Shown: positions 48,923 through 59,222 of the stretch, piece after piece | How positions within the stretch are numbered: the first letter of the stretch is position 1 | Layout of the letters: each line of letters opens with the position of its first letter | From: Kosakonia cowanii JCM 10956 = DSM 18146 | Lineage (GTDB): Bacteria > Pseudomonadota > Gammaproteobacteria > Enterobacterales > Enterobacteriaceae | Length of the DNA: 64,000 bases | Direction: 5' to 3' | Assembly (NCBI RefSeq): GCF_001975225.1 | Contig: NZ_CP019445.1 | Span: 1,302,001-1,366,000, forward strand | Notes under the pieces: generated by a model | Seen by the model: only the letters and a program-made list of their open reading frames with translations | The model's database searches: none | What the model was told of the DNA's origin: nothing | Position numbers and translations under genes: made by a program

Positions 48923-49489
48923 ATGAAGACGTTGACTTTCCTGCTCTCAACAGTAATTGAACTCTACACCATGGTTCTGCTGTTGCGCGTCTGGATGCAG
49001 TGGGCACGCTGTGATTTTTATAACCCTTTTTCGCAATTTGTCGTTAAAGCCACCCAGCCGATTGTCGGGCCGCTGCGCCGCATTATCCCGGCGATGGGGC
49101 CGCTGGACAGCGCCTCGCTGCTGGTCGCTTTTGTGCTGAGTTTTATCAAGGCGATCGTGCTGTTTATGGTGGTCACCTTGCAGCCGATTATCTGGATATC
49201 CGCCCTGCTAATTCTGGTCAAAACCATTGGCCTGATGATTTTCTGGGTGCTGCTGGTAATGGCAATCATGAGCTGGGTCAGCCAGGGCCGCAGCCCGGTT
49301 GAGTACGCACTGGTTCAGTTGACCGAGCCGCTGCTGCGCCCGATCCGCAACCTGCTACCGGCAATGGGCGGCATCGACTTCTCGCCGATGATCCTCGTGC
49401 TGCTGCTCTATGTACTCAATATGGGGATTGCCGAACTGCTGCAATCTACCGGTGATATGCTGCTGCCGGGGCTGTGGATGGCACTATGA
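48923..49489 (+). CDS. yggT: YGGT-family inner-membrane protein
   Basis: 188 residues with two repeats of the YGGT unit, each with two hydrophobic segments; conserved [20 protein letters not shown] and [20 protein letters not shown] mark the two copies. The function is unclear; it has been linked to osmotic tolerance. Its last 4 bases overlap yggU (ATGA). Confidence 0.93.
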   Translation: MKTLTFLLSTVIELYTMVLLLRVWMQWARCDFYNPFSQFVVKATQPIVGPLRRIIPAMGPLDSASLLVAFVLSFIKAIVLFMVVTLQPIIWISALLILVKTIGLMIFWVLLVMAIMSWVSQGRSPVEYALVQLTEPLLRPIRNLLPAMGGIDFSPMILVLLLYVLNMGIAELLQSTGDMLLPGLWMAL

Positions 49490-49776
49490 GTGCCGTTGTA
49501 TCCTCTCAGGACGGGCTGGTTTTACGGCTTTATATTCAGCCGAAAGCCAGCCGCGACGCGATTATCGGTTTGCATGGCGACGAAGTGAAAGTCGCCATCA
49601 CCGCCCCGCCAGTGGATGGCCAGGCCAATGCGCACCTGGTGAAATTTCTCGCTAAACAGTTCCGCGTTGCGAAAAGCCAGGTGCTGATCGAAAAGGGCGA
49701 ACTGGGCCGCCATAAACAGATTAAAATCGTTCATCCGCAACAGATCCCGACAGAAGTCGCGGCGCTGATAAATTAG
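49486..49776 (+). CDS. yggU: DUF167 protein YggU
   Basis: 96 residues from [20 protein letters not shown]. Core motif [20 protein letters not shown] (about 40-59) and [13 protein letters not shown] define UPF0235. Function unknown. It overlaps yggT and lies 8 bases before rdgB. Confidence 0.93.
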   Translation: MSAVVSSQDGLVLRLYIQPKASRDAIIGLHGDEVKVAITAPPVDGQANAHLVKFLAKQFRVAKSQVLIEKGELGRHKQIKIVHPQQIPTEVAALIN

Positions 49777-49784
49777 GATCCGCT

Positions 49785-50378
49785 ATGCAAAAAGTTGTCC
49801 TCGCCACCGGTAACGCCGGTAAAGTGCGCGAGCTTGCCTCGCTGCTCAATGATTTCGGCCTCGATGTGGTCGCACAAACCGAGCTGGGCGTCGAATCCGT
49901 TGAAGAGACCGGGCTGACCTTTATTGAAAATGCCATTCTGAAAGCCCGCCATGCGGCAAAAGTGACCGGCTTACCCGCCATTGCCGATGATTCGGGGCTG
50001 GCAGTCGATGCGCTGGGCGGCGCGCCGGGGATCTACTCCGCACGCTACGCAGGCCTTGAAGCCAGCGATCAACAGAACCTGGAAAAACTGCTCGACGCGC
50101 TGCAGAGCGTGCCGGACGGCGAGCGCCAGGCGCAGTTCCACTGTGTGCTGGTCTATATGCGCCACGCCGACGATCCGACACCGCTGGTGTGCCACGGAAG
50201 CTGGCCTGGCGTCATTGCCCGCGAGCCTGCGGGCAGCGGCGGCTTTGGTTACGATCCTATCTTTTTCGTCCCCTCCGAAGGCAAAACCGCCGCGGAGCTG
50301 ACACGCGACGAGAAGCGCGCCCTCTCCCATCGCGGTCAGGCGTTAACCCTGTTACTGGAAGCAATGCGTAATGGCTGA
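49785..50378 (+). CDS. rdgB: dITP/XTP pyrophosphatase RdgB
   Basis: 197 residues. Starts [20 protein letters not shown] with the substrate loop [19 protein letters not shown] (about 67-79) and [13 protein letters not shown] (about 150-162) carry metal and base contacts. It hydrolyses dITP, dXTP and dHAPTP to keep them out of DNA. The hemW start overlaps its last 8 bases. Confidence 0.97.
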   Translation: MQKVVLATGNAGKVRELASLLNDFGLDVVAQTELGVESVEETGLTFIENAILKARHAAKVTGLPAIADDSGLAVDALGGAPGIYSARYAGLEASDQQNLEKLLDALQSVPDGERQAQFHCVLVYMRHADDPTPLVCHGSWPGVIAREPAGSGGFGYDPIFFVPSEGKTAAELTRDEKRALSHRGQALTLLLEAMRNG

Positions 50379-51507
50379 TTTGCCGCCTCTGAGTCTCTAT
50401 ATCCACATTCCCTGGTGCGTGCAGAAGTGCCCCTACTGCGACTTCAACTCCCACGCGCTGAAAGGTGAAGTGCCGCACGACGACTATGTCCAGCATCTGC
50501 TTGCGGATCTGGATGGTGATGCCGCGTACGCCCAGGGACGGGAAATAAAGACCATCTTTATCGGCGGCGGTACGCCAAGCCTGCTCTCCGGCCCGGCAAT
50601 GCAGACTCTGCTCGATGGTGTTCGCGCGCGTCTGCCGCTGGCCAGTGATGCGGAAATTACCATGGAGGCGAACCCGGGCACCGTTGAAGCTGACCGCTTC
50701 GCCGACTACCAGCGCGCTGGCGTTAACCGTATCTCGATAGGCGTGCAGAGTTTCAGCGAAACCAAGTTGCAGCGTCTCGGGCGTATTCACGGCCCGGAAG
50801 AAGCTAAACGTGCGGCACACCTTGCGAGCGGGCTGGGGCTGCGCAGTTTCAACCTCGATTTAATGCACGGCTTGCCGGATCAATCCGTTGAGGAAGCGCT
50901 CGACGATCTGCGCCAGGCCATCGCCTTAAACCCGCCGCATCTGTCGTGGTATCAGCTCACCATCGAACCCAATACGCTCTTTAGCTCGCGCCCGCCGGTG
51001 CTGCCGGATGACGACGCGCTGTGGGATATCTTTGAGCAGGGGCATCAGATCCTGACGGCTGCCGGTTATCAGCAGTATGAAACCTCGGCCTATGCCAAAC
51101 CGGGCTATCAGTGCCAACACAACCTGAACTACTGGCGCTTTGGCGACTACCTCGGAATCGGCTGCGGCGCGCACGGCAAAGTGACCTTCGCGGATGGGCG
51201 CATTTTGCGTACGGCGAAAACGCGCCATCCACGCGGCTATATGCAGGGAAATTACCTTGATAAGCAGCATGATGTAGAAGAGCAGGATAAGCCGTTCGAG
51301 TTCTTTATGAACCGTTTCCGCCTGCTGGAACCGGCGCCGCGGGCAGAGTTTTCCGCGTATACCGGTCTGGATGAAGCGACCATCCGCCCGCAAATTGAGC
51401 AGGCGCTGGCGCTCAATTATCTGACCGAGAACGCAACGCACTGGCAGATAACCGAGCACGGTAAGCTGTTTCTCAATTCATTGCTTGAGTTGTTTCTTAG
51501 CGAATAA
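50371..51507 (+). CDS. hemW: Heme chaperone HemW (HemN-like radical SAM protein)
   Basis: 378 residues. Radical SAM cluster CVQKCPYC with Cys16, Cys20 and Cys23, GGGTPSLL near 67, and a HemN C-terminal domain (about 300-370). It has been described as a heme-binding protein delivering heme to respiratory enzymes; it lacks coproporphyrinogen oxidase activity. Last gene of the yggS operon. Confidence 0.95.
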   Translation: MADLPPLSLYIHIPWCVQKCPYCDFNSHALKGEVPHDDYVQHLLADLDGDAAYAQGREIKTIFIGGGTPSLLSGPAMQTLLDGVRARLPLASDAEITMEANPGTVEADRFADYQRAGVNRISIGVQSFSETKLQRLGRIHGPEEAKRAAHLASGLGLRSFNLDLMHGLPDQSVEEALDDLRQAIALNPPHLSWYQLTIEPNTLFSSRPPVLPDDDALWDIFEQGHQILTAAGYQQYETSAYAKPGYQCQHNLNYWRFGDYLGIGCGAHGKVTFADGRILRTAKTRHPRGYMQGNYLDKQHDVEEQDKPFEFFMNRFRLLEPAPRAEFSAYTGLDEATIRPQIEQALALNYLTENATHWQITEHGKLFLNSLLELFLSE

Positions 51508-51528
51508 CGTGAAGTGAGAGATAAAAGA

Positions 51529-51551
51529 AAGGGGAAATATTATTTCCCCTT
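51529..51551. terminator. Bidirectional terminator between hemW and the fepE-like gene
   Basis: AAGGGGAAATA and TATTTCCCCTT are perfect 11-base arms in the gap between convergent genes, with A/T-rich flanks on both sides. Confidence 0.85.
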
Positions 51552-51587
51552 AATTATTTTAGCGGCGTGATTATTTAAAGAATAGTA

Positions 51588-52694
51588 TTACAGCAACTTC
51601 CGTTGGTGCATTCCGTGGCGCAATAAGACGATGCCAGAGGAGATAATGCCACCAAGAATAACGGCCAACGCCATGATAATCGCTTTCCCCGGGCCATCTT
51701 TTTTCATCGGCAGCGACGGCGAGAGTTGATATTTGAAGGGGGAAAACTCCACATCTTTAATATCAACTTTTTGCAGCTGCGCCAGAGTGTATTCACGGTT
51801 GCGAAAATCGGCATTCAGCTCGGTAAAATCTTTCATCGACTGCTCAATGCGAAGTTTTTCCGAGATACCATCGGCGCCGAGCGCGATAGAGAAGTCCGGG
51901 TCATCCTGTACCGCCTGACCATTGCTATAGACCGGGCGTTTGATGCCGGCAGCATTCGCTACTTCAAGGGAGTAGTTCAGACGCTTCACATTCGCATCAT
52001 GCTTTGTAGCAATTCGGGCACGATCCATCTCCAGCACGTTCTTTTCAAAGTTCTTCTTCAACTCAACATCATTACGCAGCGTTGCCAGCGTCTCGTTGAC
52101 TACTTTGGCAGAAATGAAAGCGATGTAGCCTTTCAGCACCTGCTGGGCTTCTGTTGCCGTCGGCGCGGTGAAGCTGAGCGTCCAGGAAGCGTACGGCGTA
52201 TTATCAGCAGTCGCCAGTTTGGCGTTATTGGTCGCTTTGATCTTCTGCGTCAACAGCGTCAGCGCACGGCGCAGTTCATCCTGATCGATATTGTTCTCTT
52301 CCAGCTTGCCCAGCACCAGCGGCGAGTTGGCAAGAAACTCCTCTTTTAATGATTGAGAAGAGAATTTTTTCAGGAAGAGGTGGTAAACATCATCCTGTGA
52401 AATAGAGGTTTTCACATTAAGAACCTCCAGCGTCATGAGCGCTCGTTGCAGCTCAGCCCACTGGATTCGCTCTGCCGGCGTAATCTCCGCCTGGCTGGTC
52501 CACTTTTGCGGTAGTAAGGCGGTGATAAAGAATGCGCAAACGGCAAACAACACCACTGTTCCGGCAATAAGTTTCTTGCCTCGCCATAACAGGCTCAGCA
52601 GATAGAGCAGATCGATCTCATTATTTTTAAACGAAAGGGCGGGCTCTTCATAAAATGAAGCGTCGCCTTTCGGCTGTATGTTTATTGATGACAT
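51588..52694 (-). CDS. fepE: FepE/Wzz-family LPS O-antigen chain-length regulator
   Basis: 368 residues. TM1 at about 40-62 (LIAGTVVLFAVCAFFITALL) and TM2 near 335-358 (IIMALAVILGGIISSGIVLL), with a periplasmic domain of about 270 residues between. The Pro/Gly-rich FSPFKYQLSPSLPMKKDGPG before TM2 is the PCP1 signature. YSNGQAVQDDPDFSIALGAD is shared with FepE rather than WzzB. It would set very long O-antigen modal length. It stands alone, where E. coli has yggM and ansB. It is visibly AT-richer than its neighbours and lacks a clear Shine-Dalgarno sequence; both hint at transfer. Confidence 0.85.
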   Translation of the reverse strand: MSSINIQPKGDASFYEEPALSFKNNEIDLLYLLSLLWRGKKLIAGTVVLFAVCAFFITALLPQKWTSQAEITPAERIQWAELQRALMTLEVLNVKTSISQDDVYHLFLKKFSSQSLKEEFLANSPLVLGKLEENNIDQDELRRALTLLTQKIKATNNAKLATADNTPYASWTLSFTAPTATEAQQVLKGYIAFISAKVVNETLATLRNDVELKKNFEKNVLEMDRARIATKHDANVKRLNYSLEVANAAGIKRPVYSNGQAVQDDPDFSIALGADGISEKLRIEQSMKDFTELNADFRNREYTLAQLQKVDIKDVEFSPFKYQLSPSLPMKKDGPGKAIIMALAVILGGIISSGIVLLRHGMHQRKLL

Positions 52695-53025
52695 AGGAGT
52701 ATTTATGAAGAAATCATATCCGTGATTTGAGGCGGCGATATTAACATCAACAAGAACATTCTGAAAGTATACAAGTTATGGTCAATTCAAATAATCGATT
52801 AATTACTTAAGTAAAACCCCAAATTCTGGTAGGGGTTAACTGCGAATTGCCACTTGCTTTTGTGGGCAATAATTTATAGATGAGAATAATCAGCAGAGCC
52901 TGACAAACCAATTAAATAAAAGATACGAGTTTGTTATTTAATCGTCAGAAATAAGGGAAAGGGAGTAACAACATATTCATTACGAATAAGGCCTTTCGTC
53001 GATGACAAAAGGCCATGGTACAGAG
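52695..53025. promoter_or_regulatory. AT-rich region upstream of the fepE-like gene
   Basis: 331 bases, clearly AT-richer than the average, with no credible reading frame. It should hold the fepE-like promoter (minus strand); AT-richness suits H-NS binding. The yggN terminator is at its right end. Confidence 0.5.
52990..53014 (-). terminator. yggN terminator
   Basis: GGCCTTT and AAAGGCC arms around CGTCGATGACA, 12 bases past the yggN stop; minus-strand tail TTATTCG. Confidence 0.65.
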
Positions 53026-53742
53026 TTACTTCAGGGAGGAGGTTAACGCTTTGCGGCTCTCTTCGAGAGAAACCACGCGCTGGCAGACATCTTTGCCAAA
53101 CTGCTGGAAGTCAGCTTCCTGATTTTTCCATTCGTTCTGGATAGACGTTTGTAAGCCGCCGAGATTGCCGAGCACATTCTGCAACGGGTTGCCGCCGCTT
53201 TTCATCACCGCTTTCGCGCCCATTTCGTTAATGCTGTCCTGCAGAATGCCGCCCATCGCCTGGTTGACCAACTGCTGACCATCGGCGCGAACCTGTTCAA
53301 TCGCCTTGTAATGGAACGTCAGGCCGTCGCTGCGATGCTCGATAATACGATTCATCTGCTCTTTGAGCTGCGCGTCGAGTTTGGTAAGGCGGTTACGCAT
53401 GCTGCTGCTCTCCCCCACCTCTTTGACGATGATCTTATCCAGCGCAATGCGGTTTTTCTCCACGCGAGTCAGCGCGCCGTTGTCGATCCACGGCAGGGCG
53501 CTGCGTAACTCAGCCTGGTAATCTTTCGCCTGCTCGCGCTGTGCGGCGCTAAGCGACGGCTGTTTGCCGTTAAACATCACATTGCCCTCTGGCGTGATCA
53601 CCAGATTGCCGTTTTCGCCCTTCACCTGCACGGTTTGCGGGCTGATAATCACATCGTCGCGCGGCGTGACGCTGCACTGATAATCTGCCTGCGCCGCGAA
53701 AGCTGTAAGGGTGAGCGTTGCCGCCAGCAGCGTTTTACGCAT
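53026..53742 (-). CDS. yggN: DUF2884 periplasmic protein YggN
   Basis: 238 residues from MRKTLLAATLTLTAFAAQAD, whose first 19 residues are a signal peptide. The frame continues upstream to 53865 without conservation. Helical, charged protein with coiled-coil-like KLDAQLKEQMNRIIEHRSDG. Function unknown. It follows yggL with a 56-base gap. Confidence 0.93.
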   Translation of the reverse strand: MRKTLLAATLTLTAFAAQADYQCSVTPRDDVIISPQTVQVKGENGNLVITPEGNVMFNGKQPSLSAAQREQAKDYQAELRSALPWIDNGALTRVEKNRIALDKIIVKEVGESSSMRNRLTKLDAQLKEQMNRIIEHRSDGLTFHYKAIEQVRADGQQLVNQAMGGILQDSINEMGAKAVMKSGGNPLQNVLGNLGGLQTSIQNEWKNQEADFQQFGKDVCQRVVSLEESRKALTSSLK

Positions 53743-53798
53743 TCTATTAACTCCTGTAGAGACAAAATGGGCCAGCAGATGCTGGCCCTTATGTTTGT

Positions 53799-54125
53799 TT
53801 AGTCCCACCAGACGTCGAAAAGTTCGCTGGTGCGTACCGCTTCGAGCTTCTGCTCCTCCAGCCACTTACGCACAAGGGCCTGATGCTCTTCGGTGCATTT
53901 GCCAATCTCTTGCAGGCAGATTAACCCTTCCCACGCCAGATAGCCGCTGCCATCAAACGCCAGTTTATTCGGCGCAATCACCTGCTTAATGAAGTTATCA
54001 ACGGTGCTGTCGATCTGCTCTTCGGTGGTACCTTCCGGGAAACGCCACGCGACGGAGAAACCCACTTCCTGGAATTCGTCGATATGCATTTTTTTACGCA
54101 AGCGACGGCTGCGGTTCTTTGCCAT
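53799..54125 (-). CDS. yggL: DUF469 protein YggL
   Basis: 108 residues from [20 protein letters not shown]. Basic N-terminus, then DGSGYLAWEGLICLQEIG and the C-terminal ELFDVWWD. Associated with 50S ribosome assembly in E. coli. Its start codon abuts the trmB stop, so the two are co-translated. Confidence 0.94.
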   Translation of the reverse strand: MAKNRSRRLRKKMHIDEFQEVGFSVAWRFPEGTTEEQIDSTVDNFIKQVIAPNKLAFDGSGYLAWEGLICLQEIGKCTEEHQALVRKWLEEQKLEAVRTSELFDVWWD

Positions 54126-54844
54126 TATTTCACCCTCTCGAACATTAAGTCCCATACACCGTGACCAAGACGATGGCCACGCTGTTCAAATTTCGTTACC
54201 GGGCGCGATTCCGGGCGCGGCACATAGTCGTTGCTGGCTGACAGGTTCTTATACCCGTCGATGGAGTTCATCACCTCCAGCATATGTTCTGCATAGGCTT
54301 CCCAGTCGGTCGCCATATGGAATACGCCGCCCAGCTTGAGCTTGCTCTTCACCAGCTCGGCAAAGGGTACCTGCACAATACGGCGCTTATTATGACGTGC
54401 TTTGTGCCACGGGTCCGGGAAAAAGAGTTGCACCATGTTTAAGGCGTTATCCGGGATCATAGTGTGTAGCACTTCTACCGCGTCATGGCACATCACGCGC
54501 AGGTTCTCGACGCCCTCTTCGTGCGCGGAAGAGAGGCAGGCACCGACGCCCGGCGAGTGTACTTCAATGCCGAGGAAATCCTGCTCCGGGCGGGTTTTTG
54601 CCATTTCGACCAGCGAAGCGCCCATGCCAAAACCGATCTCCAGCGTCACCGGTGCGGTGCGACCAAACAGGGCGGTAAAATCGAGCGGCTGTTCGGTAAA
54701 CTCAACGCCCATCACCGGCCAGTAATTGTCCAGCGCATGCTGCTGACCCTTCGTCAGACGCCCCTGGCGACGGACAAAGCTACGAATGCGGCGCAGCGGG
54801 CGGCCATTTTCATCAAATTCCGGTGAAATGACGTCGTTATTCAT
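54125..54844 (-). CDS. trmB: tRNA (guanine-N7-)-methyltransferase TrmB
   Basis: 239 residues. AdoMet motif [15 protein letters not shown] (about 71-85), [12 protein letters not shown], and the catalytic [17 protein letters not shown] (about 138-154). It forms m7G46 in the tRNA variable loop. It is divergent from mutY across 142 bases and coupled to yggL. Confidence 0.97.
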   Translation of the reverse strand: MNNDVISPEFDENGRPLRRIRSFVRRQGRLTKGQQHALDNYWPVMGVEFTEQPLDFTALFGRTAPVTLEIGFGMGASLVEMAKTRPEQDFLGIEVHSPGVGACLSSAHEEGVENLRVMCHDAVEVLHTMIPDNALNMVQLFFPDPWHKARHNKRRIVQVPFAELVKSKLKLGGVFHMATDWEAYAEHMLEVMNSIDGYKNLSASNDYVPRPESRPVTKFEQRGHRLGHGVWDLMFERVK

Positions 54845-54986
54845 AAAGTTTTCTGCTCGTGAGAGTGTTCAGGAAACGGGCATTATCCAAAGTTCATGGC
54901 ATGATGCAAGCACCGGAAAGTTCCGGTTTACAGTGCAACGCCGCTGTGCTGCAATCTTCGCCCCTGATAAAGCGATTCTGGTGACC

Positions 54987-56039
54987 ATGCAAGCGTCTCA
55001 ATTCTCAGCCCAGGTTCTGGACTGGTACGACAAATTTGGGCGGAAAACCCTGCCCTGGCAAATTGAAAAGACGCCCTACAAAGTATGGCTGTCAGAAGTG
55101 ATGTTGCAACAAACCCAGGTCACCACGGTGATCCCCTATTTCGAGCGCTTTATGGCGCGCTTCCCGACGGTGACTGATTTAGCCAACGCGCCGCTGGATG
55201 AAGTGCTGCATCTGTGGACCGGGCTCGGTTACTACGCCCGCGCGCGCAATCTGCATAAAGCCGCGCAGCAGGTCGCCACGCTGCACAATGGCCGTTTTCC
55301 AGAAACCTTTGACGAAGTCGCCGCGCTGCCAGGCGTTGGCCGCTCAACGGCGGGCGCGATCCTCTCTTTATCCCTCGGTAAGCACTTCCCGATTCTCGAT
55401 GGCAACGTGAAACGCGTGCTGGCCCGTTGTTATGCGGTGGCCGGCTGGCCGGGAAAAAAAGAGGTGGAGAAACGGCTATGGGAGATAAGCGAGCAGGTGA
55501 CGCCGGCGAAAGGCGTCGAGCGCTTTAACCAGGCAATGATGGATCTTGGTGCCATGGTCTGCACCCGCTCAAAACCGAAGTGCGAACTCTGCCCGCTGCA
55601 AAGCGGCTGTATCGCTTACGCCACGCACAGCTGGAGCAGCTACCCGGGTAAAAAGCCGAAGCAGATCCTGCCCGAGCGCACCGGTTATCTGCTGCTGATG
55701 GAGCACGAAGGCACGGTTTATCTTGAACAGCGCCCGCCGAGCGGCCTGTGGGGTGGCCTCTTCTGCTTCCCGCAGTTTAGCGATGAAGCGGCGCTGCGCG
55801 ACTGGCTGGCGCAAAAAGGGATTAACGCAGATACTCTCAGCCAACTTGTCGCGTTCCGCCACACTTTTAGCCATTTCCACCTCGATATTGTGCCGATGTG
55901 GCTTCCTGTGTCTTCCGTTGCCGCGTGCATGGATGAAGGTGCAGGTCTTTGGTATAACTTAGCGCAACCGCCATCCGTCGGTCTGGCGGCTCCGGTGGAA
56001 CGCCTGATACAGCAATTACGCGCCGAAGCGGCATCTTAG
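54987..56039 (+). CDS. mutY: Adenine DNA glycosylase MutY
   Basis: 350 residues from [21 protein letters not shown] frame from 54786 adds 67 unconserved residues. HhH motif [13 protein letters not shown] (about 113-125), catalytic Asp near 138 in [12 protein letters not shown], and a 4Fe-4S loop [17 protein letters not shown] (about 192-208). A NUDIX-like C-terminal domain recognises 8-oxoG. It removes A opposite 8-oxoG. First gene of mutY-yggX-mltC. Confidence 0.97.
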   Translation: MQASQFSAQVLDWYDKFGRKTLPWQIEKTPYKVWLSEVMLQQTQVTTVIPYFERFMARFPTVTDLANAPLDEVLHLWTGLGYYARARNLHKAAQQVATLHNGRFPETFDEVAALPGVGRSTAGAILSLSLGKHFPILDGNVKRVLARCYAVAGWPGKKEVEKRLWEISEQVTPAKGVERFNQAMMDLGAMVCTRSKPKCELCPLQSGCIAYATHSWSSYPGKKPKQILPERTGYLLLMEHEGTVYLEQRPPSGLWGGLFCFPQFSDEAALRDWLAQKGINADTLSQLVAFRHTFSHFHLDIVPMWLPVSSVAACMDEGAGLWYNLAQPPSVGLAAPVERLIQQLRAEAAS

Positions 56040-56339
<300 letters not shown>

Positions 56340-56443
56340 GCGTCGTGGTTTAACCTCGCCGGCAGTGCCATAAATCCAGGGAAGGCATTGCCGGTTCGCG
56401 AGCGTCTCAGGCGCTGTAATCAAACACAACTGCATCCGGAATG

Positions 56444-57526
56444 ATGAAAAAATTTTTAGCGCTAGCGATGATCGCGCCGTTGCTGATCTCTTGTTCCAGC
56501 TCTAATAAATCCGGCGAAGACTACAACGAAGCCTGGATCAAAGACACCAACGGTTTTGACATTTTGATGGGCCAGTTCGCCCACAATATTGAGAATTTAT
56601 GGGGCTTTAACGAAGTACTGATCGCAGGCCCAAAGGATTACGTTAAGTATACCGATCAGTACCAGACGCGAAGCCACATCAACTTTGATGAAGGGACGAT
56701 TACTGTCGAAACCATCTCGGCGACCGATCCGGCGGCGCACCTGCGCGCGGCGATCGTTAAAACGCTGCTGATGGGCGACGACCCCGGCTCTATCGACCTC
56801 TACTCCGATACCGACGACATCACGATCTCCAAACAGCCTTTCCTCTATGGTCAGGTGCTGGATAACAACGGCGAAGCGATTCGCTGGCAGTGGCGCGCGG
56901 AAAAATATGCCGACTATCTGCTGCAAACGCGGCTGAAAACCCGCACCAGCGGCATCCGTGTGATCTCCAGCATCACCATTAACCTGGTGCCGAACCACCT
57001 TGATAAACGTGCGCATAAATATATGGGCATGGTGCGCAAAGCGTCGCATAAGTATGGCGTCGAGGAGTCGCTGATTCTGGCGATTATGCAGACGGAATCC
57101 TCCTTCAACCCCTATGCGGTGAGCCGCTCCGATGCGCTCGGTTTGATGCAGGTGGTGCAGCACAGCGCCGGGAAAGATGTCTTCCGCGCGCAGGGGAAAT
57201 CCGGCACGCCGGACCGCAGCTATCTCTTCGATCCGCAGAGCAATATTGATACCGGCACCGCTTACCTGGCGATGCTTAACAATATCTATCTTGGCGGTAT
57301 CAGCAACCCGACCTCACGGCGCTATGCGGTGATCACTGCCTATAACGGCGGCGCGGGCAGCGTGCTGCGCGTCTTCTCGCCGGATAAAGTGCAGGCGGCG
57401 AATATCATCAATACCATGTCGCCGGGCGATGTGTATGAAACGCTTACCACGCGCCACCCTTCTGCTGAGTCACGCCGCTATCTCTACAAAGTGAACGCCG
57501 CGCAGAAAACCTACCGTCGTAATTAA
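56444..57526 (+). CDS. mltC: Membrane-bound lytic murein transglycosylase C
   Basis: 360 residues from the second of two ATGs, which has better RBS spacing (first at 56441). Lipobox LLISC with the lipid-modified Cys near residue 17. DUF3393 N-terminal domain (about 30-190) and SLT domain (about 190-355) with catalytic Glu in [17 protein letters not shown]. It cleaves peptidoglycan to anhydromuropeptides at the outer membrane's inner face. Confidence 0.95.
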   Translation: MKKFLALAMIAPLLISCSSSNKSGEDYNEAWIKDTNGFDILMGQFAHNIENLWGFNEVLIAGPKDYVKYTDQYQTRSHINFDEGTITVETISATDPAAHLRAAIVKTLLMGDDPGSIDLYSDTDDITISKQPFLYGQVLDNNGEAIRWQWRAEKYADYLLQTRLKTRTSGIRVISSITINLVPNHLDKRAHKYMGMVRKASHKYGVEESLILAIMQTESSFNPYAVSRSDALGLMQVVQHSAGKDVFRAQGKSGTPDRSYLFDPQSNIDTGTAYLAMLNNIYLGGISNPTSRRYAVITAYNGGAGSVLRVFSPDKVQAANIINTMSPGDVYETLTTRHPSAESRRYLYKVNAAQKTYRRN

Positions 57527-57540
57527 CGCCCCTTGTGGTT

Positions 57541-57574
57541 TATGCCTTTTTACCTTTGCAGGTAAAAGGGCATA
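57541..57574 (+). terminator. Long hairpin after mltC
   Basis: TATGCCTTTTTACC and GGTAAAAGGGCATA pair over 14 positions (one G-T) around TTTGCA. It lacks a U-run; it may terminate mltC or insulate it from nupG. Confidence 0.5.
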
Positions 57575-57612
57575 AGCCCGCCTTCTGGCCCTCGCAATCG
57601 GTTGCGTAAAAG

Positions 57613-57628
57613 CGTGATCAAGATCACT
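57613..57628 (+). promoter_or_regulatory. CRP-like site upstream of nupG
   Basis: CGTGATCAAGATCACT matches TGTGA-N6-TCACA at 8 of 10 bases, 144 bases before the nupG start. nupG is CRP-activated in E. coli. Confidence 0.6.
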
Positions 57629-57635
57629 TAATAAG

Positions 57636-57660
57636 AATGCAATCAGACGAAGATTGCATT
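57636..57660. promoter_or_regulatory. CytR-like inverted octamers upstream of nupG
   Basis: AATGCAAT and ATTGCATT around CAGACGAAG resemble the CytR octamer GTTGCATT in inverted arrangement, next to the CRP site. CytR-CRP control of nupG is established in E. coli. Confidence 0.55.
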
Positions 57661-57771
57661 TTTCTGTCGTACGTAACAAACAACGCCGCCGCAAAGTGAT
57701 AAAGTGCCGCCACAAATCGCAGTATATCTGCCCATTACAACGACAACCGTCTCCTTTGCGAGGAAAAAAGC

Positions 57772-59025
57772 ATGAATCTTAAGCTGCAGCTGAAAGTGAT
57801 CATCTTTCTGCAGTTCTGCCTGTGGGGCAGTTGGCTGACGACACTTGGCTCTTACATGATCGTGACCCTGAAATTTCAGGGCGCGGAAGTCGGCGCGGTC
57901 TACAGCTCCCTTGGTATCGCCTCGCTGTTTATGCCAACGCTTTTAGGCATCGTCGCGGATAAGTGGCTCAGCGCAAAATGGGTTTATGCCCTCTGTCATC
58001 TGGTCGGTGCCATCACGCTGTTTATCGCCGCAGGCGTCACCACGCCGGGCGCGATGTTCGCCATTATTCTGCTCAACTCGCTGGCCTATATGCCGACGCT
58101 GAGCCTGGTGAACTCCATCTCCTATTTCCGTCTTAAATCTGCCGGGCACGATATCGTCACCGATTTCCCGCCGATTCGTATCTGGGGCACCATCGGCTTT
58201 ATCCTCGCCATGTGGGCGGTGAGCTTCTCCGGCTTTGAGTTAAGCCATATGCAGCTCTACATTGGCGCTGCGCTGTCGCTGCTGCTGAGCGTGATTGCGC
58301 TGACGCTGCCGCACATTCCGGTGGCTAACAGCAAGCAGAAGCAGACCTGGGTGGAGATGCTCGGCCTGAACGCCTTTGCGCTGTATAAAAACAAACGTAT
58401 GGCGATCTTCTTTATCTTCTCTATGCTGCTGGGCGCGGAGTTGCAGATCACCAATATGTTTGGCAACACCTTCCTGCACAGCTTCGACTCGAATCCGCTG
58501 TTCGCTAACAGCTTTATCGTTACCCATGCGTCGGTAATGATGTCGATTTCGCAGATTTCGGAAACCGTCTTTATCCTCGCCATTCCGTTCTTCCTGAGCC
58601 GTTACGGCATTAAGAACGTGATGATGATCAGTATCCTCGCCTGGGTGCTGCGCTTTGGTCTGTTCGCTTACGGCGACCCGACGCCGTTCGGCACCGTGCT
58701 GCTGGTGCTGTCGATGATCGTGTACGGTTGCGCCTTCGACTTCTTCAACATCTCCGGCTCGGTGTTTGTTGAGAAAGAGGTTAGCCCGGAAATCCGCGCC
58801 AGTGCGCAGGGTATGCTGCTGATGATGACCAACGGCTTCGGCTGTATCCTCGGCGGTATGGTGAGCGGCAAAGTGGTAGAGATGTACACCACCGCCGGTC
58901 TTACCGACTGGAAAACCGTGTGGCTGATCTTCGCCGGTTACTCGCTGGTGCTGGCCGTCGCCTTCGTGATGCTGTTTAAGTACAAACACGTGCGCGAGCC
59001 ATCTGGCGTGACGCAGAAAGCGTAA
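57772..59025 (+). CDS. nupG: Nucleoside:proton symporter NupG
   Basis: 417 residues (E. coli 418). Twelve hydrophobic helices in the nucleoside:H+ symporter (MFS) family; begins MNLKLQLKVIIFLQFCLWGS with the conserved LWGSWLTTLGSYM. It imports purine and pyrimidine nucleosides. GAGGAA RBS lies upstream. Followed by a terminator and REP units. Confidence 0.96.
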   Translation: MNLKLQLKVIIFLQFCLWGSWLTTLGSYMIVTLKFQGAEVGAVYSSLGIASLFMPTLLGIVADKWLSAKWVYALCHLVGAITLFIAAGVTTPGAMFAIILLNSLAYMPTLSLVNSISYFRLKSAGHDIVTDFPPIRIWGTIGFILAMWAVSFSGFELSHMQLYIGAALSLLLSVIALTLPHIPVANSKQKQTWVEMLGLNAFALYKNKRMAIFFIFSMLLGAELQITNMFGNTFLHSFDSNPLFANSFIVTHASVMMSISQISETVFILAIPFFLSRYGIKNVMMISILAWVLRFGLFAYGDPTPFGTVLLVLSMIVYGCAFDFFNISGSVFVEKEVSPEIRASAQGMLLMMTNGFGCILGGMVSGKVVEMYTTAGLTDWKTVWLIFAGYSLVLAVAFVMLFKYKHVREPSGVTQKA

Positions 59026-59030
59026 ACAGA

Positions 59031-59058
59031 AAACCCGGCCTGAGCGCCGGGTTTTTTT
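59031..59058 (+). terminator. nupG terminator
   Basis: AAACCCGGC-CTGAGC-GCCGGGTTT followed by TTTT. Confidence 0.93.
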
Positions 59059-59071
59059 ATGGGTCTCATTT

Positions 59072-59209
59072 TGTAGGCCTGATAAGCGCAGCGCCATCAG
59101 GCATTTTCACCTATTGCCGGATGGCGGCGTTGCCTTATCCGGCCTACGAAACAGCCTCTTCAGGCATTTCCCCCATCGCCGGATGGCGGCGATGCCTTAT
59201 CCGGCCTAC
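59072..59209. repeat. Cluster of three REP/BIME units between nupG and citG
   Basis: Inverted unit at 59072-59102 (GTAGGCCTGATAAGCGCAG...) and two direct units at 59114-59147 and 59177-59209 (GCCGGATGGCGGC...CCTTATCCGGCCTAC). Same family as the bglA-ygfF cluster. Confidence 0.9.
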
Positions 59210-59222
59210 GTAACAGCTTCGG

